Assembly (NCBI GenBank): GCA_030042915.1
Contig: JASHYS010000004.1
Span: 1-7,572, forward strand
Length of the DNA: 7,572 nt
Direction of reading: 5' to 3'
Origin: Acidobacteriaceae bacterium
GTDB taxonomy: Bacteria > Acidobacteriota > Terriglobia > Terriglobales > Acidobacteriaceae
The notes beneath the pieces are model-generated. The model was given only the letters and a program-made list of their open reading frames with translations, did no database searches and was not told the origin of the DNA. Shown one piece after another: positions 1 to 7,572 of this stretch; the stretch's first letter is position 1; every line of letters starts with the position of its first letter. Both the position numbers and the translations under genes were made by a program.

Positions 1-1
1 C

Positions 2-1846
<1,845 letters not shown>

Positions 1847-2255
1847 GCGGCGGCCATGACCAACGCCCGATTTCTTCGGCCTTCAGGGGGCGCGGTTGTT
1901 GTATTGCCTTGATTCGTCCCGCTCTCAAGTCAGGGCTGGTAGCTAATTCACGAAAATCCAGCCGGTTACGCCAACGGGCCGCGCAGTTTGCTTCCCATCG
2001 CCGGTGCTCGATCTACAAGACTCCATTCAACCCATCGCAAGCTGCAGTGGGATGCCGTCGGAGTAAGTGTAATTTCAGCAGCGGCTTACGACTCACCGAT
2101 CCGTCTTTCTTTCAAAGTCACAGCCCCTTTATCGTTCAAAATGAAAATCCCCTGAAAATCCCTCTTTCCACAGCCGCCGGCGCAGGCGTTTTTGACCACG
2201 CGGCCGTCTCATGAACCAGTCCGGTTCGATAGGACGAAAAGTGTCGTTTGGGTCA
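1847..2255. other. Intergenic region with no convincing gene
   Basis: I see no supportable coding sequence, tRNA or known structured RNA. The plus-strand frame at 1909-2214 is Ser/Arg/Cys-rich, begins with TTG, lacks a ribosome binding site and matches no family I know. Just after pyrG, CAACGCCC (1861-1868) can pair imperfectly with GGGC plus GTTG (1888-1898, three-base bulge), followed by a T-rich stretch. This is a possible but weak pyrG terminator. A second weak terminator-like element is CGCC/GGCG (2175-2188) followed by five Ts (2189-2193). The region is visibly more AT-rich around 2100-2165 than the flanking genes. Confidence 0.5.
2142..2162 (+). repeat. Tandem 10-bp repeat TGAAAATCCC
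   Basis: TGAAAATCCC occurs at 2142-2151 and again at 2153-2162, separated by a single C, giving an 11-base period (about one helical turn). GAAAATCC also occurs at 1952-1959. The pair lies about 95 bases upstream of the promoter at 2256, so it could be an activator site with both copies on one DNA face. That role is inference; the repeat itself is exact. Confidence 0.5.
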
Positions 2256-2285
2256 TTGACAAAGCTTTCTTAACGGGCCTATTGT
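2256..2285 (+). promoter_or_regulatory. Sigma-70-type promoter for the small HhH gene
   Basis: TTGACA (2256-2261) is a perfect -35 hexamer. After an 18-base spacer comes TATTGT (2280-2285), four of six -10 positions. Transcription would start near 2292, giving a leader of about 143 bases before the ATG at 2435. The leader contains the two palindromic sites listed next. It is the best promoter match I see in the window, but it was not scored by computer. Confidence 0.5.
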
Positions 2286-2302
2286 GTGTAGGTTTTTGGG
2301 GT

Positions 2303-2314
2303 GATTCCAGAATC
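2303..2314. promoter_or_regulatory. Operator-like palindrome 1 (GATTC-CA-GAATC)
   Basis: Perfect 5-bp arms flank a 2-bp centre. It sits about 12-23 bases after the predicted transcription start, a usual place for a repressor site. Its inner ten bases are the exact reverse complement of the core of the palindrome at 2389-2404. Confidence 0.4.
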
Positions 2315-2388
2315 GGTGCACCTTCTGTTGCGAGCTTGCCGCTCACCGATGCCCGAGCCGATATTGAACCAGGCGGCTGCGGGGTAAG

Positions 2389-2404
2389 GCAATTCTGGAA
2401 TTGC
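2389..2404. promoter_or_regulatory. Operator-like palindrome 2 (GCAATTC-TG-GAATTGC)
   Basis: Perfect 7-bp arms flank a 2-bp centre, 30 bases before the start codon of the next gene. A 2-base loop is poor for an RNA hairpin, so a site for a dimeric DNA-binding protein is more likely. The core ATTCTGGAAT (2392-2401) repeats that at 2304-2313 in the opposite sense; the centres are 88 bp apart. Confidence 0.45.
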
Positions 2405-2434
2405 TGAAGGGAAAGAAAGGACGGAAAGCGAAAA

Positions 2435-2992
2435 ATGGTTGCCTACTTTCAGCTGCAGCCCGCTGAAGCGGACCTGCAGCAGTTGGCAGAGGAATATTGG
2501 CGGAAAGCCGGCGAAAGAGAGCATCAACTCGAACAGGCAGCGTTCGAAGCCGGAGAAGCAATTCGCAAGGGCGATTACACCTTGGCCAATCTCGAAGCGA
2601 TTGTGCGGTGGAAGTCCGAACGTGTTGTGCATTATCTGATCGGAAACAGCAACGAGAAGATCCGGCGGGCCCTCTCTATCGCCGCATCGCCCGAATCTTC
2701 AACCGAAGCTGCCATCAGGGCCCTGCTCGAGTTGCACGGCGTCGATCTTCCCGTGGCGTCGGCCATCCTGGCCGCGATCTACCCCGAACACTACACAGTG
2801 CTCGACTTCCGCGCCCTCGAGGCGTTGGGCCACTCGCGCCACGATGTGCACTTCTACGAGGAGTATTTGGCCTTTTGCAAGCGGCTTGCTGACAGCAACA
2901 TCGTGAAGCCGCAGAGCGAACTACCCGCTCCCACTCCGCTGCGCGCTCTCGACCGGGCCCTCTGGGAGTGGTCGCGAAGCCACGCCGGATAA
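2435..2992 (+). CDS. Small helix-hairpin-helix protein, DNA glycosylase-like, function unknown
   Basis: 185 residues, soluble, mostly helical, with no signal peptide or membrane segment. The N-terminal part (about 1-55) is charged and possibly coiled. It is followed by a VRWKSER motif (57-63). The segment LLELHGVDLPVASAIL (97-112) reads as a helix-hairpin-helix, and TVLDFRALEAL follows at 121-131. This order and spacing resemble HhH-GPD base-excision glycosylases: Asp124 lies 18 residues after Pro106, the same spacing as Lys120-Asp138 in endonuclease III, and VLDFRAL resembles the ILDGNVKRV segment of MutY. The Lys used for beta-lyase chemistry is Pro here, and no iron-sulphur Cys cluster is present (the only Cys is 148). 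It could be a monofunctional glycosylase, a non-catalytic DNA binder or something unrelated. The start is an ATG; nearby purine-rich stretches (AAAGG at 2416-2420, GGAAAG at 2423-2428) are imperfect ribosome binding sites. The first third uses less GC-biased codons than pyrG or kdsA. Confidence 0.8.
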   Translation: MVAYFQLQPAEADLQQLAEEYWRKAGEREHQLEQAAFEAGEAIRKGDYTLANLEAIVRWKSERVVHYLIGNSNEKIRRALSIAASPESSTEAAIRALLELHGVDLPVASAILAAIYPEHYTVLDFRALEALGHSRHDVHFYEEYLAFCKRLADSNIVKPQSELPAPTPLRALDRALWEWSRSHAG

Positions 2993-3024
2993 CGCGGGAG
3001 CGCGTGCTCATTCGAGCCTCGAGT

Positions 3025-3055
3025 TGTACCGGCAGCGGTCTTCGCTGCCGGTGCA
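3025..3055 (+). terminator. Strong GC-rich hairpin between the HhH gene and kdsA
   Basis: Thirteen base pairs (3025-3037 with 3043-3055) close a 5-base loop, GTCTT. Nine are uninterrupted Watson-Crick pairs (CCGGCAGCG with CGCTGCCGG) and the outer four include one G-U. It lies 32 bases after the stop at 2992 and 29 bases before the kdsA start. No U-tract follows, so it is not a classic intrinsic terminator. It may stop or pause transcription, protect the 3' end of the upstream mRNA, or be a near-symmetric protein site. Confidence 0.5.
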
Positions 3056-3071
3056 CGCTCGCGTGACACGA

Positions 3072-3077
3072 TAGAAT
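3072..3077 (+). promoter_or_regulatory. -10-like hexamer next to the kdsA start
   Basis: TAGAAT matches five of six -10 positions and ends 7 bases before the GTG at 3085. If active, the transcript would begin at or just before the start codon, making kdsA leaderless, which fits the lack of any Shine-Dalgarno. No good -35 lies 16-18 bases upstream (CGGTGC at 3049-3054), so support is weak. Confidence 0.3.
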
Positions 3078-3084
3078 TCGTGTC

Positions 3085-3897
3085 GTGAGTTCTTCGTTCG
3101 AAATCGGGCCGGTGCAAGTTGGCGCGGGCCGGCTCTTCCTCATTGCCGGTCCCTGCGTCATCGAGTCCGAAGCCCACGCGCGTTCCATCGCTGAGGCGGT
3201 TCAGCGCATTACCTCCGATCTCGGCATCCCCTACATCTTTAAAGCCAGCTACGACAAAGCCAACCGCACCAGCGTAAAAAGCTATCGCGGCCCCGGCCTG
3301 GTTGAGGGTACGCGCATCCTGGGCCGCATCGCCAAAGACACAGGCTTGCCGGTCCTTACTGACGTCCACGAGCCCGCCCACTGTGAAGTGGCCGCTGAAG
3401 CCGTTGACGTCCTGCAGGTTCCCGCATTTCTCTGCCGACAGACCGATCTGCTGGTAGCTGCCGGCCGCACCGGCCGCGCCGTCAACGTCAAAAAAGGCCA
3501 GTTCGTAGCGCCCTGGGACATGAGCCACGGGGTTGAAAAAGTCCGCTCCACGGGCAACGAGCGCGTCTTCCTTACCGAGCGCGGCTCAACCTTCGGCTAT
3601 AACAATCTCGTCGTCGATTTCCGCTCGCTGGCCATCCTGCGCGGTCTCGCGCCGGTCGTCTTCGATGCCACCCACTCGGTCCAGCAGCCTTCCGCTGCCG
3701 ATGGCGTCAGCGGCGGCCAGCCTGAATTCATTCCTCTGCTAGCGCGCGCCGCAGCCGCTGCGGGCATCGACGGTCTTTTCGTCGAAGTCCACAACGATCC
3801 CGCCAACGCCAAATCGGACGGCGCCAACGCCCTCGACCTCAAGCTGCTCAAGCCGCTGCTGGAGACGCTGCTGGCTATCCGCGCTGCAGCGCAGTAA
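3085..3897 (+). CDS. kdsA: 3-deoxy-8-phosphooctulonate synthase (Kdo-8-P synthase), metal-dependent type
   Basis: Cytosolic enzyme that condenses phosphoenolpyruvate with D-arabinose 5-phosphate to Kdo-8-phosphate, the first committed step to the Kdo of lipopolysaccharide. At 270 residues it has the usual family length and a single TIM-barrel domain. Signature segments are AGPCVIES (21-28), KASYDKANR (53-61), RGPGL (68-72), TDVHEP (92-97), QVPAFLCRQTDLL (111-123), KKGQF (136-140), TERGSTFGYNNLVVD (164-178) and FDATHSVQQP (193-202). Cys24, His197, Glu234 and Asp245 stand at the spacing of the metal ligands of the Aquifex enzyme (C11, H185, E222, D233). E. coli KdsA has Asn at the first position, so this is the metal-dependent class. 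The start is GTG: an in-frame TGA at 3064-3066 and no other usable codon before 3085 leave little choice. No Shine-Dalgarno is visible. The gene ends 4 bases from the convergent comEC. Confidence 0.97.
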   Translation: MSSSFEIGPVQVGAGRLFLIAGPCVIESEAHARSIAEAVQRITSDLGIPYIFKASYDKANRTSVKSYRGPGLVEGTRILGRIAKDTGLPVLTDVHEPAHCEVAAEAVDVLQVPAFLCRQTDLLVAAGRTGRAVNVKKGQFVAPWDMSHGVEKVRSTGNERVFLTERGSTFGYNNLVVDFRSLAILRGLAPVVFDATHSVQQPSAADGVSGGQPEFIPLLARAAAAAGIDGLFVEVHNDPANAKSDGANALDLKLLKPLLETLLAIRAAAQ

Positions 3898-3901
3898 GGC
3901 G

Positions 3902-6595
3902 TCAATGCTCCTCGCACTCCGGTTCGGGCCGTGCGGTTCGCCCGTCGAGCACGAAACACGAGATCCCGTGAATGTCGGTCCGGAACGTACGCACGTGCGC
4001 CTGTTGCAACTCTTCAAGCACTTCCTCGCGCGGATGGCCATAGCGGTTGCGTAGCCCACACGAGATCACGGCCCACTGCGGCGCCACGCGTGCAAAAAAC
4101 TCCGGACGCGTGGACGTAATGCTGCCGTGATGACCGACTTTGAGCAACGTGCTTGTCAATCCCGGCTCCGCTAGCATCGCCTGCTCGATCGGCGCCTCGG
4201 CATCTCCTTCGAGCATCACCGACGTCGCGCCATAGGCCACGTGCAACACCAGCGAGTCGTTATTGGAGGGCTCCGCGCCTGGCTGATAATCGCGGAACGG
4301 CGCCAGAACATGCACCTGTGTGTCTCCGAAGGCAAACGCGTCGCCCGCGCGGAAGGTTCGAATGTGCACATGCAAATCCTGCGCCTCGCCCAGCAGCGCG
4401 TTGTATGCCGCAAAGTGCGGATTGTTGCCCACCCACAACTCATCGGGGCGAAAGTTGCGCAGCACCGCGGGCAATCCGCCCATGTGGTCGGAGTGAGCGT
4501 GGCTCAGCGCTACCGCATCGAGGTGCCTTATGCCTCGCGCCCACAGCGCCGGCGACACCACTTCTTCGCCGATGTCGAAATCCTGCGGCGCCTGGCGCGG
4601 CCCGCCGCCAAATCCTCCGCCATCCACCAGCAGCGTCTTGCCGTCGGGCGTAATCACAAGCATCGAGTCGCCTTGGCCCACATCGATGGCTTCCATCAGC
4701 AGCTCGCCGCGCGGCCGCTCCACCGGCCGGGGCATCACCGCAGCCAGCGCAGCCAGGGCAAGCGCAGCCCAGGCCGAGCGCCGCATCCACGGCCCCACGC
4801 GTGCCAGCTTTCCATGAGCCAGAGCGATGGCTGCCGCCAGCAGTACGCAGAATGCCGCCGACTGCCACGCCAGCGGATTGGGAATCCTGAAATCTCCCAG
4901 GGTCATGGACCCGAACAAGTGCACCAGGCCCACTCCGAGGTGCATCACCAGCGCGACCAACATGGCCGGGACCACGGCCGCCGCAGGCCACACCACCAGC
5001 GCCAGCAGCGTCAGCAGCGCCGCGGGCATCAGCAGCGCCAAAAGCGGAACGATCAGCAGATTCACGGGCAGGGCGAAAATCGTGATGCGATGGAAATAAA
5101 CGGCCATCGGTAGCGTCATCGCCAGCTCCACCACGCACGAGATCACGACCAACTCGACCACGCGAATCACGAAGCGCACCGTCCACGGAAAAATCCGCCA
5201 CGCTATCGCGCCGTTTCCCGCGCGCTGCAGCCGTTCGGCAAGCATGCGCAGGGTCACGCGAACCTGCGCCAATTTCGGCGCCAGCTTGATGTCCATCGCC
5301 ACCAGCCGCAGGTCGCGCGTCGCACCGGCATAGGGATGGATGGTGGTTTGCAGCAGCGGAGCCGCCACGCCGGCGATAGCAATTACGGCCAGCAGCGTCA
5401 TCTGCAGACTGGAATCAAACAAGCTGCGCGGGCTGACCACCAGCAGGCAAAGCGCGGCAAACCCAATTGTGTTGAGCACGTTACGTTGGCGGTAAACCAG
5501 CCGGCCTATCAGGTAAAGCGTGACCATCCATAGCGAGCGCTGCACCGGCGTGGCGAAGCCCGCAAACAGCGCGTAAGAGAATGACGCGGCGAGAGTGACG
5601 ATGGTGGCGGGCACCCGCGGCATCCGCAGCCGGCGCGTGATCCACAAGATGCATGCCGCCACAATGGCCAGGTGCAGCCCTGAGACCACGAGCATGTGAA
5701 ATGAGCCCGTGCGCTCGAAGCCCACGCGCAGTCCGTGCGTCAGGTAGGTACGGTCCCCGGCTACCATCGCGGCCAGCATGATGGCATCGTTGTCGCTGAG
5801 CCGCAGGGCTGCCGGAAAACTGCTCATGGCTGCGGGCAGAGCCAGCAGCCGCGCCGTGGTGGCATGCTGCCATCCCCTCACGCGGCACGGTAGAAACGCC
5901 CCTCGATCGCGGCCCGTGCGCTCCACGCGATCGAAGGCAACCGTCGCCGTCGACGTGATGCCCTGGTCCAGCAGATAATCCGCGCGACTCCAGACGCCCG
6001 GATCGCGATAGACCTCAGGCCGCAGCAGTCGAACTACCGCGCGCACGCGCTCACCGCATGCGAATCCCTCAGCCGTGGCGTTTGCTTCCGCATTGGCCGG
6101 CCAGCGCACCGTTAGCCGAACGCCGCCGCTCACTGTCGCCTGTGCATCGCTCTCGTCGGTTACCACTTCCATCGTCGCCACGCGCAAATCCACGCGCTGC
6201 GATGGCGCTGAGGCAATCGCCTCGCCGACATTCTGCTCGATTTCGCTTCGCACCGGGCCCGCGTCCACCACCGTCCCTTCCACGGTGCGCAACAGGCCGT
6301 CGGAGAGAGCGGCCACCTGAAGCGCAGGCCCAGGCCGCGGTTCCATGCTTGCGCACCACGCGCCCAACATCAGCCACAACACGGCCAGCGGAAGCCACGC
6401 AACACGCTGCGCGCACAAAGCAGCCACGCCGCACGAAGCAGCTACCAAAACCAGCGCGATGAGCACAAAGCTCGGGTTCAGCCATAGCCGGCTCGCCACA
6501 AGAATCCCCAGCGCGAACAGCCACGCCGCATGGAACAGCGGCACGGCGTGGAGGCCGGGCACACCTTGCCCGGAATTGGCGGAGTTGGCTTGCAT
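3902..6595 (-). CDS. comEC: ComEC/Rec2-family competence channel with C-terminal metallo-beta-lactamase domain
   Basis: Inner-membrane protein that carries single-stranded DNA into the cytoplasm during natural transformation. The product is 897 residues, a full-length three-part ComEC and slightly long for the family. Two N-terminal membrane helices (about 10-55) precede a soluble OB-like DUF4131 region (about 75-240). The competence domain (about 265-585) has the hallmark TGSFHMLVVSGLH (ending at 308), FAGFATPVQRS and SPRSLFDSSLQMT, with about ten hydrophobic helices. A hydrophobic segment near 615 leads to the metallo-beta-lactamase domain, with DVGQGDS (about 638-645), HAHSDHMGG (HSDH at 701-704) and GHHGS (821-825). 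The metal site therefore looks intact, consistent with the proposed nuclease role. The ATG at 6595 is preferred; an in-frame TTG at 6604 would add three residues. Neither has a clear Shine-Dalgarno. The gene follows the RNA methyltransferase after 73 bases and may be co-transcribed. No pilus or comEA gene is in view, so competence itself is not shown. Confidence 0.95.
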   Translation of the reverse strand: MQANSANSGQGVPGLHAVPLFHAAWLFALGILVASRLWLNPSFVLIALVLVAASCGVAALCAQRVAWLPLAVLWLMLGAWCASMEPRPGPALQVAALSDGLLRTVEGTVVDAGPVRSEIEQNVGEAIASAPSQRVDLRVATMEVVTDESDAQATVSGGVRLTVRWPANAEANATAEGFACGERVRAVVRLLRPEVYRDPGVWSRADYLLDQGITSTATVAFDRVERTGRDRGAFLPCRVRGWQHATTARLLALPAAMSSFPAALRLSDNDAIMLAAMVAGDRTYLTHGLRVGFERTGSFHMLVVSGLHLAIVAACILWITRRLRMPRVPATIVTLAASFSYALFAGFATPVQRSLWMVTLYLIGRLVYRQRNVLNTIGFAALCLLVVSPRSLFDSSLQMTLLAVIAIAGVAAPLLQTTIHPYAGATRDLRLVAMDIKLAPKLAQVRVTLRMLAERLQRAGNGAIAWRIFPWTVRFVIRVVELVVISCVVELAMTLPMAVYFHRITIFALPVNLLIVPLLALLMPAALLTLLALVVWPAAAVVPAMLVALVMHLGVGLVHLFGSMTLGDFRIPNPLAWQSAAFCVLLAAAIALAHGKLARVGPWMRRSAWAALALAALAAVMPRPVERPRGELLMEAIDVGQGDSMLVITPDGKTLLVDGGGFGGGPRQAPQDFDIGEEVVSPALWARGIRHLDAVALSHAHSDHMGGLPAVLRNFRPDELWVGNNPHFAAYNALLGEAQDLHVHIRTFRAGDAFAFGDTQVHVLAPFRDYQPGAEPSNNDSLVLHVAYGATSVMLEGDAEAPIEQAMLAEPGLTSTLLKVGHHGSITSTRPEFFARVAPQWAVISCGLRNRYGHPREEVLEELQQAHVRTFRTDIHGISCFVLDGRTARPEPECEEH

Positions 6596-6668
6596 CGCGC
6601 CCAACGGATGAAGAGTGAATTTGCCATCCAGCCTATCAGGAATCGGAATTCAGCGAATGCGACGCCCG

Positions 6669-7572
6669 TCACCGCCGCAGTCGAACTACGGTCTCGATGT
6701 GGAATGTCTGCGGAAACAGGTCGACAAGCGCGATGTTTTCAATGGTGTAGCCGGCTCCCAGCAGATCGCGCAGATCGCGCGCCAGCGTGGCTGGATCGCA
6801 CGACACATAAACCAGAGCCGGCGCGCCAATCTGCCCCAGCAACGCTGTTGTCTCGGCGCCCAGCCCTGCGCGCGGCGGGTCCACAACAATCAGATCCGGC
6901 CGCTCACGCCGGCCCGCGCCGCCCAGAAACTCCAGTGTTCTGGCTTTCACGGCCCGCGCTTGCGTTCCAGCCAGGTTGTGCTTGAGCGCTTCCGTTGCCG
7001 CCGGCGCTGCCTCGACCGCTTCTACGCGATCGAAATGACCCGCCAGCTGCCGTGCAAACAAGCCCACGCCCGCAAACAGGTCCCACGCCAGCCTGCCGCG
7101 CGTTGCGGCTGTCCCGTGTCCCACCACCGCTTCAACCAGCGCATCCAGCAGCCACCGGTTCACCTGAAAGAACGCTCCGTGATCCACTCGATAAGCGAAG
7201 CCGGCGCTCTGATAGAGCAGGGAATTGGCGCCCCATTGCGCAACGCTTCGCGGCGCTTGGCGTTTCTCGCTTCCGGCTAGCAACTCCGCGCCCTTCAGGG
7301 CCGGAATTTTCTTCGCGAGCGACTGTGCAAAATCTTCGAACCATTGCTTTCGACCTGCAGCGGCTGCTACGCTCGCCAGCAGCGCGGTTTCTTCTCCATC
7401 GCAGAAAAACAAAATCTCCTCGGGGCGCTGGCCAGGGTGCATCTCGTGTACAATCTCGCCGGCGGCCAGCGCTGCGCGTAGCAGCAATGGCGCGGCAATC
7501 GGACACTCGGCAATTGGAATCACCGCATGCGATCGCCGGCCGCGATAACCCGGCCTTCCTTCCGGGTCGAAC
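6669..7572 (-). CDS. RlmD/TrmA-family RNA (uracil-5-)-methyltransferase, N-terminus beyond window
   Basis: SAM-dependent enzyme that methylates C5 of a uridine in rRNA or tRNA. About 301 residues are visible; the frame stays open to position 7572, and the residues before the internal GTG at 7523 (GYRGRRSHAVIPIAECPIA) fit the family, so that GTG is not the start. Visible motifs are FFQVN (7159-7173), SAM-binding DLFAGVGLFA (7053-7082), VVDPPRAGLG, YVSCDPATLARDL with the catalytic Cys at 6798-6800, and the C-terminal FHIETVVRLRR with the proposed general base Glu at 6693-6695. All catalytic elements of the Rossmann half are intact. The missing N-terminal part would normally hold a TRAM domain and, in many members, a four-Cys iron-sulphur site, so 23S rRNA (RlmD/RlmCD) and tRNA (TrmA) specificity cannot be separated here. 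An RlmD-like 23S rRNA enzyme is my guess. It is transcribed towards comEC. Confidence 0.93.
   Translation of the reverse strand, partial: FDPEGRPGYRGRRSHAVIPIAECPIAAPLLLRAALAAGEIVHEMHPGQRPEEILFFCDGEETALLASVAAAAGRKQWFEDFAQSLAKKIPALKGAELLAGSEKRQAPRSVAQWGANSLLYQSAGFAYRVDHGAFFQVNRWLLDALVEAVVGHGTAATRGRLAWDLFAGVGLFARQLAGHFDRVEAVEAAPAATEALKHNLAGTQARAVKARTLEFLGGAGRRERPDLIVVDPPRAGLGAETTALLGQIGAPALVYVSCDPATLARDLRDLLGAGYTIENIALVDLFPQTFHIETVVRLRR

Noticed and set aside
1909..2214. 101-residue open frame in the pyrG-HhH gap
   Set aside because: TTG start, no ribosome binding site, unusual composition and no family resemblance; it also contains the tandem decamer.
2084..2350. Imperfect 17-bp duplicate around CTCACCGAT (2084-2100 and 2334-2350)
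   Set aside because: 14 of 17 matches in two non-coding spots, with no symmetry or regular spacing; chance is plausible.
2192..2407. 71-residue open frame across the promoter region
   Set aside because: TTG start; it overlaps the predicted promoter and both palindromes and has no protein-like features.
5000..5050. CAGCAG-rich repeat-like stretch in comEC
   Set aside because: It encodes a Leu/Ala-rich membrane helix; the repetition follows from codon preference, not a true repeat array.
4241..5113. 290-residue open frame antisense to comEC
   Set aside because: The translation is rich in His, Gln and Arg, the expected complement of Leu/Ala-rich membrane helices, and shows no domain.
6669..7523. 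Methyltransferase as a complete 284-residue gene starting at GTG 7523
   Set aside because: The frame continues to the window edge with family-like sequence before that codon, and the usual N-terminal domain is missing, so the gene is cut by the window rather than short.

Overview
The window looks like a stretch of chromosome from a diderm bacterium with high GC content. Five proteins can be read. The complete ones are CTP synthase (pyrG), a small helix-hairpin-helix protein of unknown function, Kdo-8-phosphate synthase (kdsA) and the DNA-uptake channel ComEC. The fifth is an RlmD/TrmA-type RNA uracil methyltransferase whose N-terminal part lies beyond the right edge. kdsA implies an outer membrane with lipopolysaccharide. 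The GC-rich codons, the metal-dependent KdsA and the gene style would fit Acidobacteriota, but that lineage is an inference and no rRNA or other marker is present to fix it.

Layout, left to right. Positions 1-169 are an upstream leader with overlapping GC-rich stem-loops, a weak promoter candidate and a Shine-Dalgarno sequence. pyrG runs 170-1846 on the plus strand. A 588-base gap (1847-2434) follows, non-coding as far as I can see. Its right half holds a good sigma-70 promoter (2256-2285) and two copies of the same palindromic core, ATTC-TG-GAAT, before the small gene at 2435-2992. A very strong hairpin (3025-3055) separates that gene from kdsA (3085-3897). On the minus strand, the methyltransferase (6669-7572, partial) lies upstream of comEC (3902-6595), which ends only 4 bases from the kdsA stop codon, so the two transcription units converge.

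Pathway logic. PyrG makes CTP. KdsA makes Kdo-8-phosphate, which after dephosphorylation is activated with CTP to CMP-Kdo for lipid A core assembly. pyrG and kdsA are direct neighbours in several Gram-negative genomes (for example pyrG-kdsA-eno in Pseudomonas). Here the pair is split by the small HhH gene, which appears to have its own promoter and operator-like sites. ComEC and the RNA methyltransferase have no evident link with the plus-strand genes.

Most of the window is ordinary housekeeping sequence. The part worth a second look is 2256-2992: a possibly self-regulated gene for a HhH-GPD glycosylase-like protein that has the catalytic-type Asp but a Pro where lyases have Lys.
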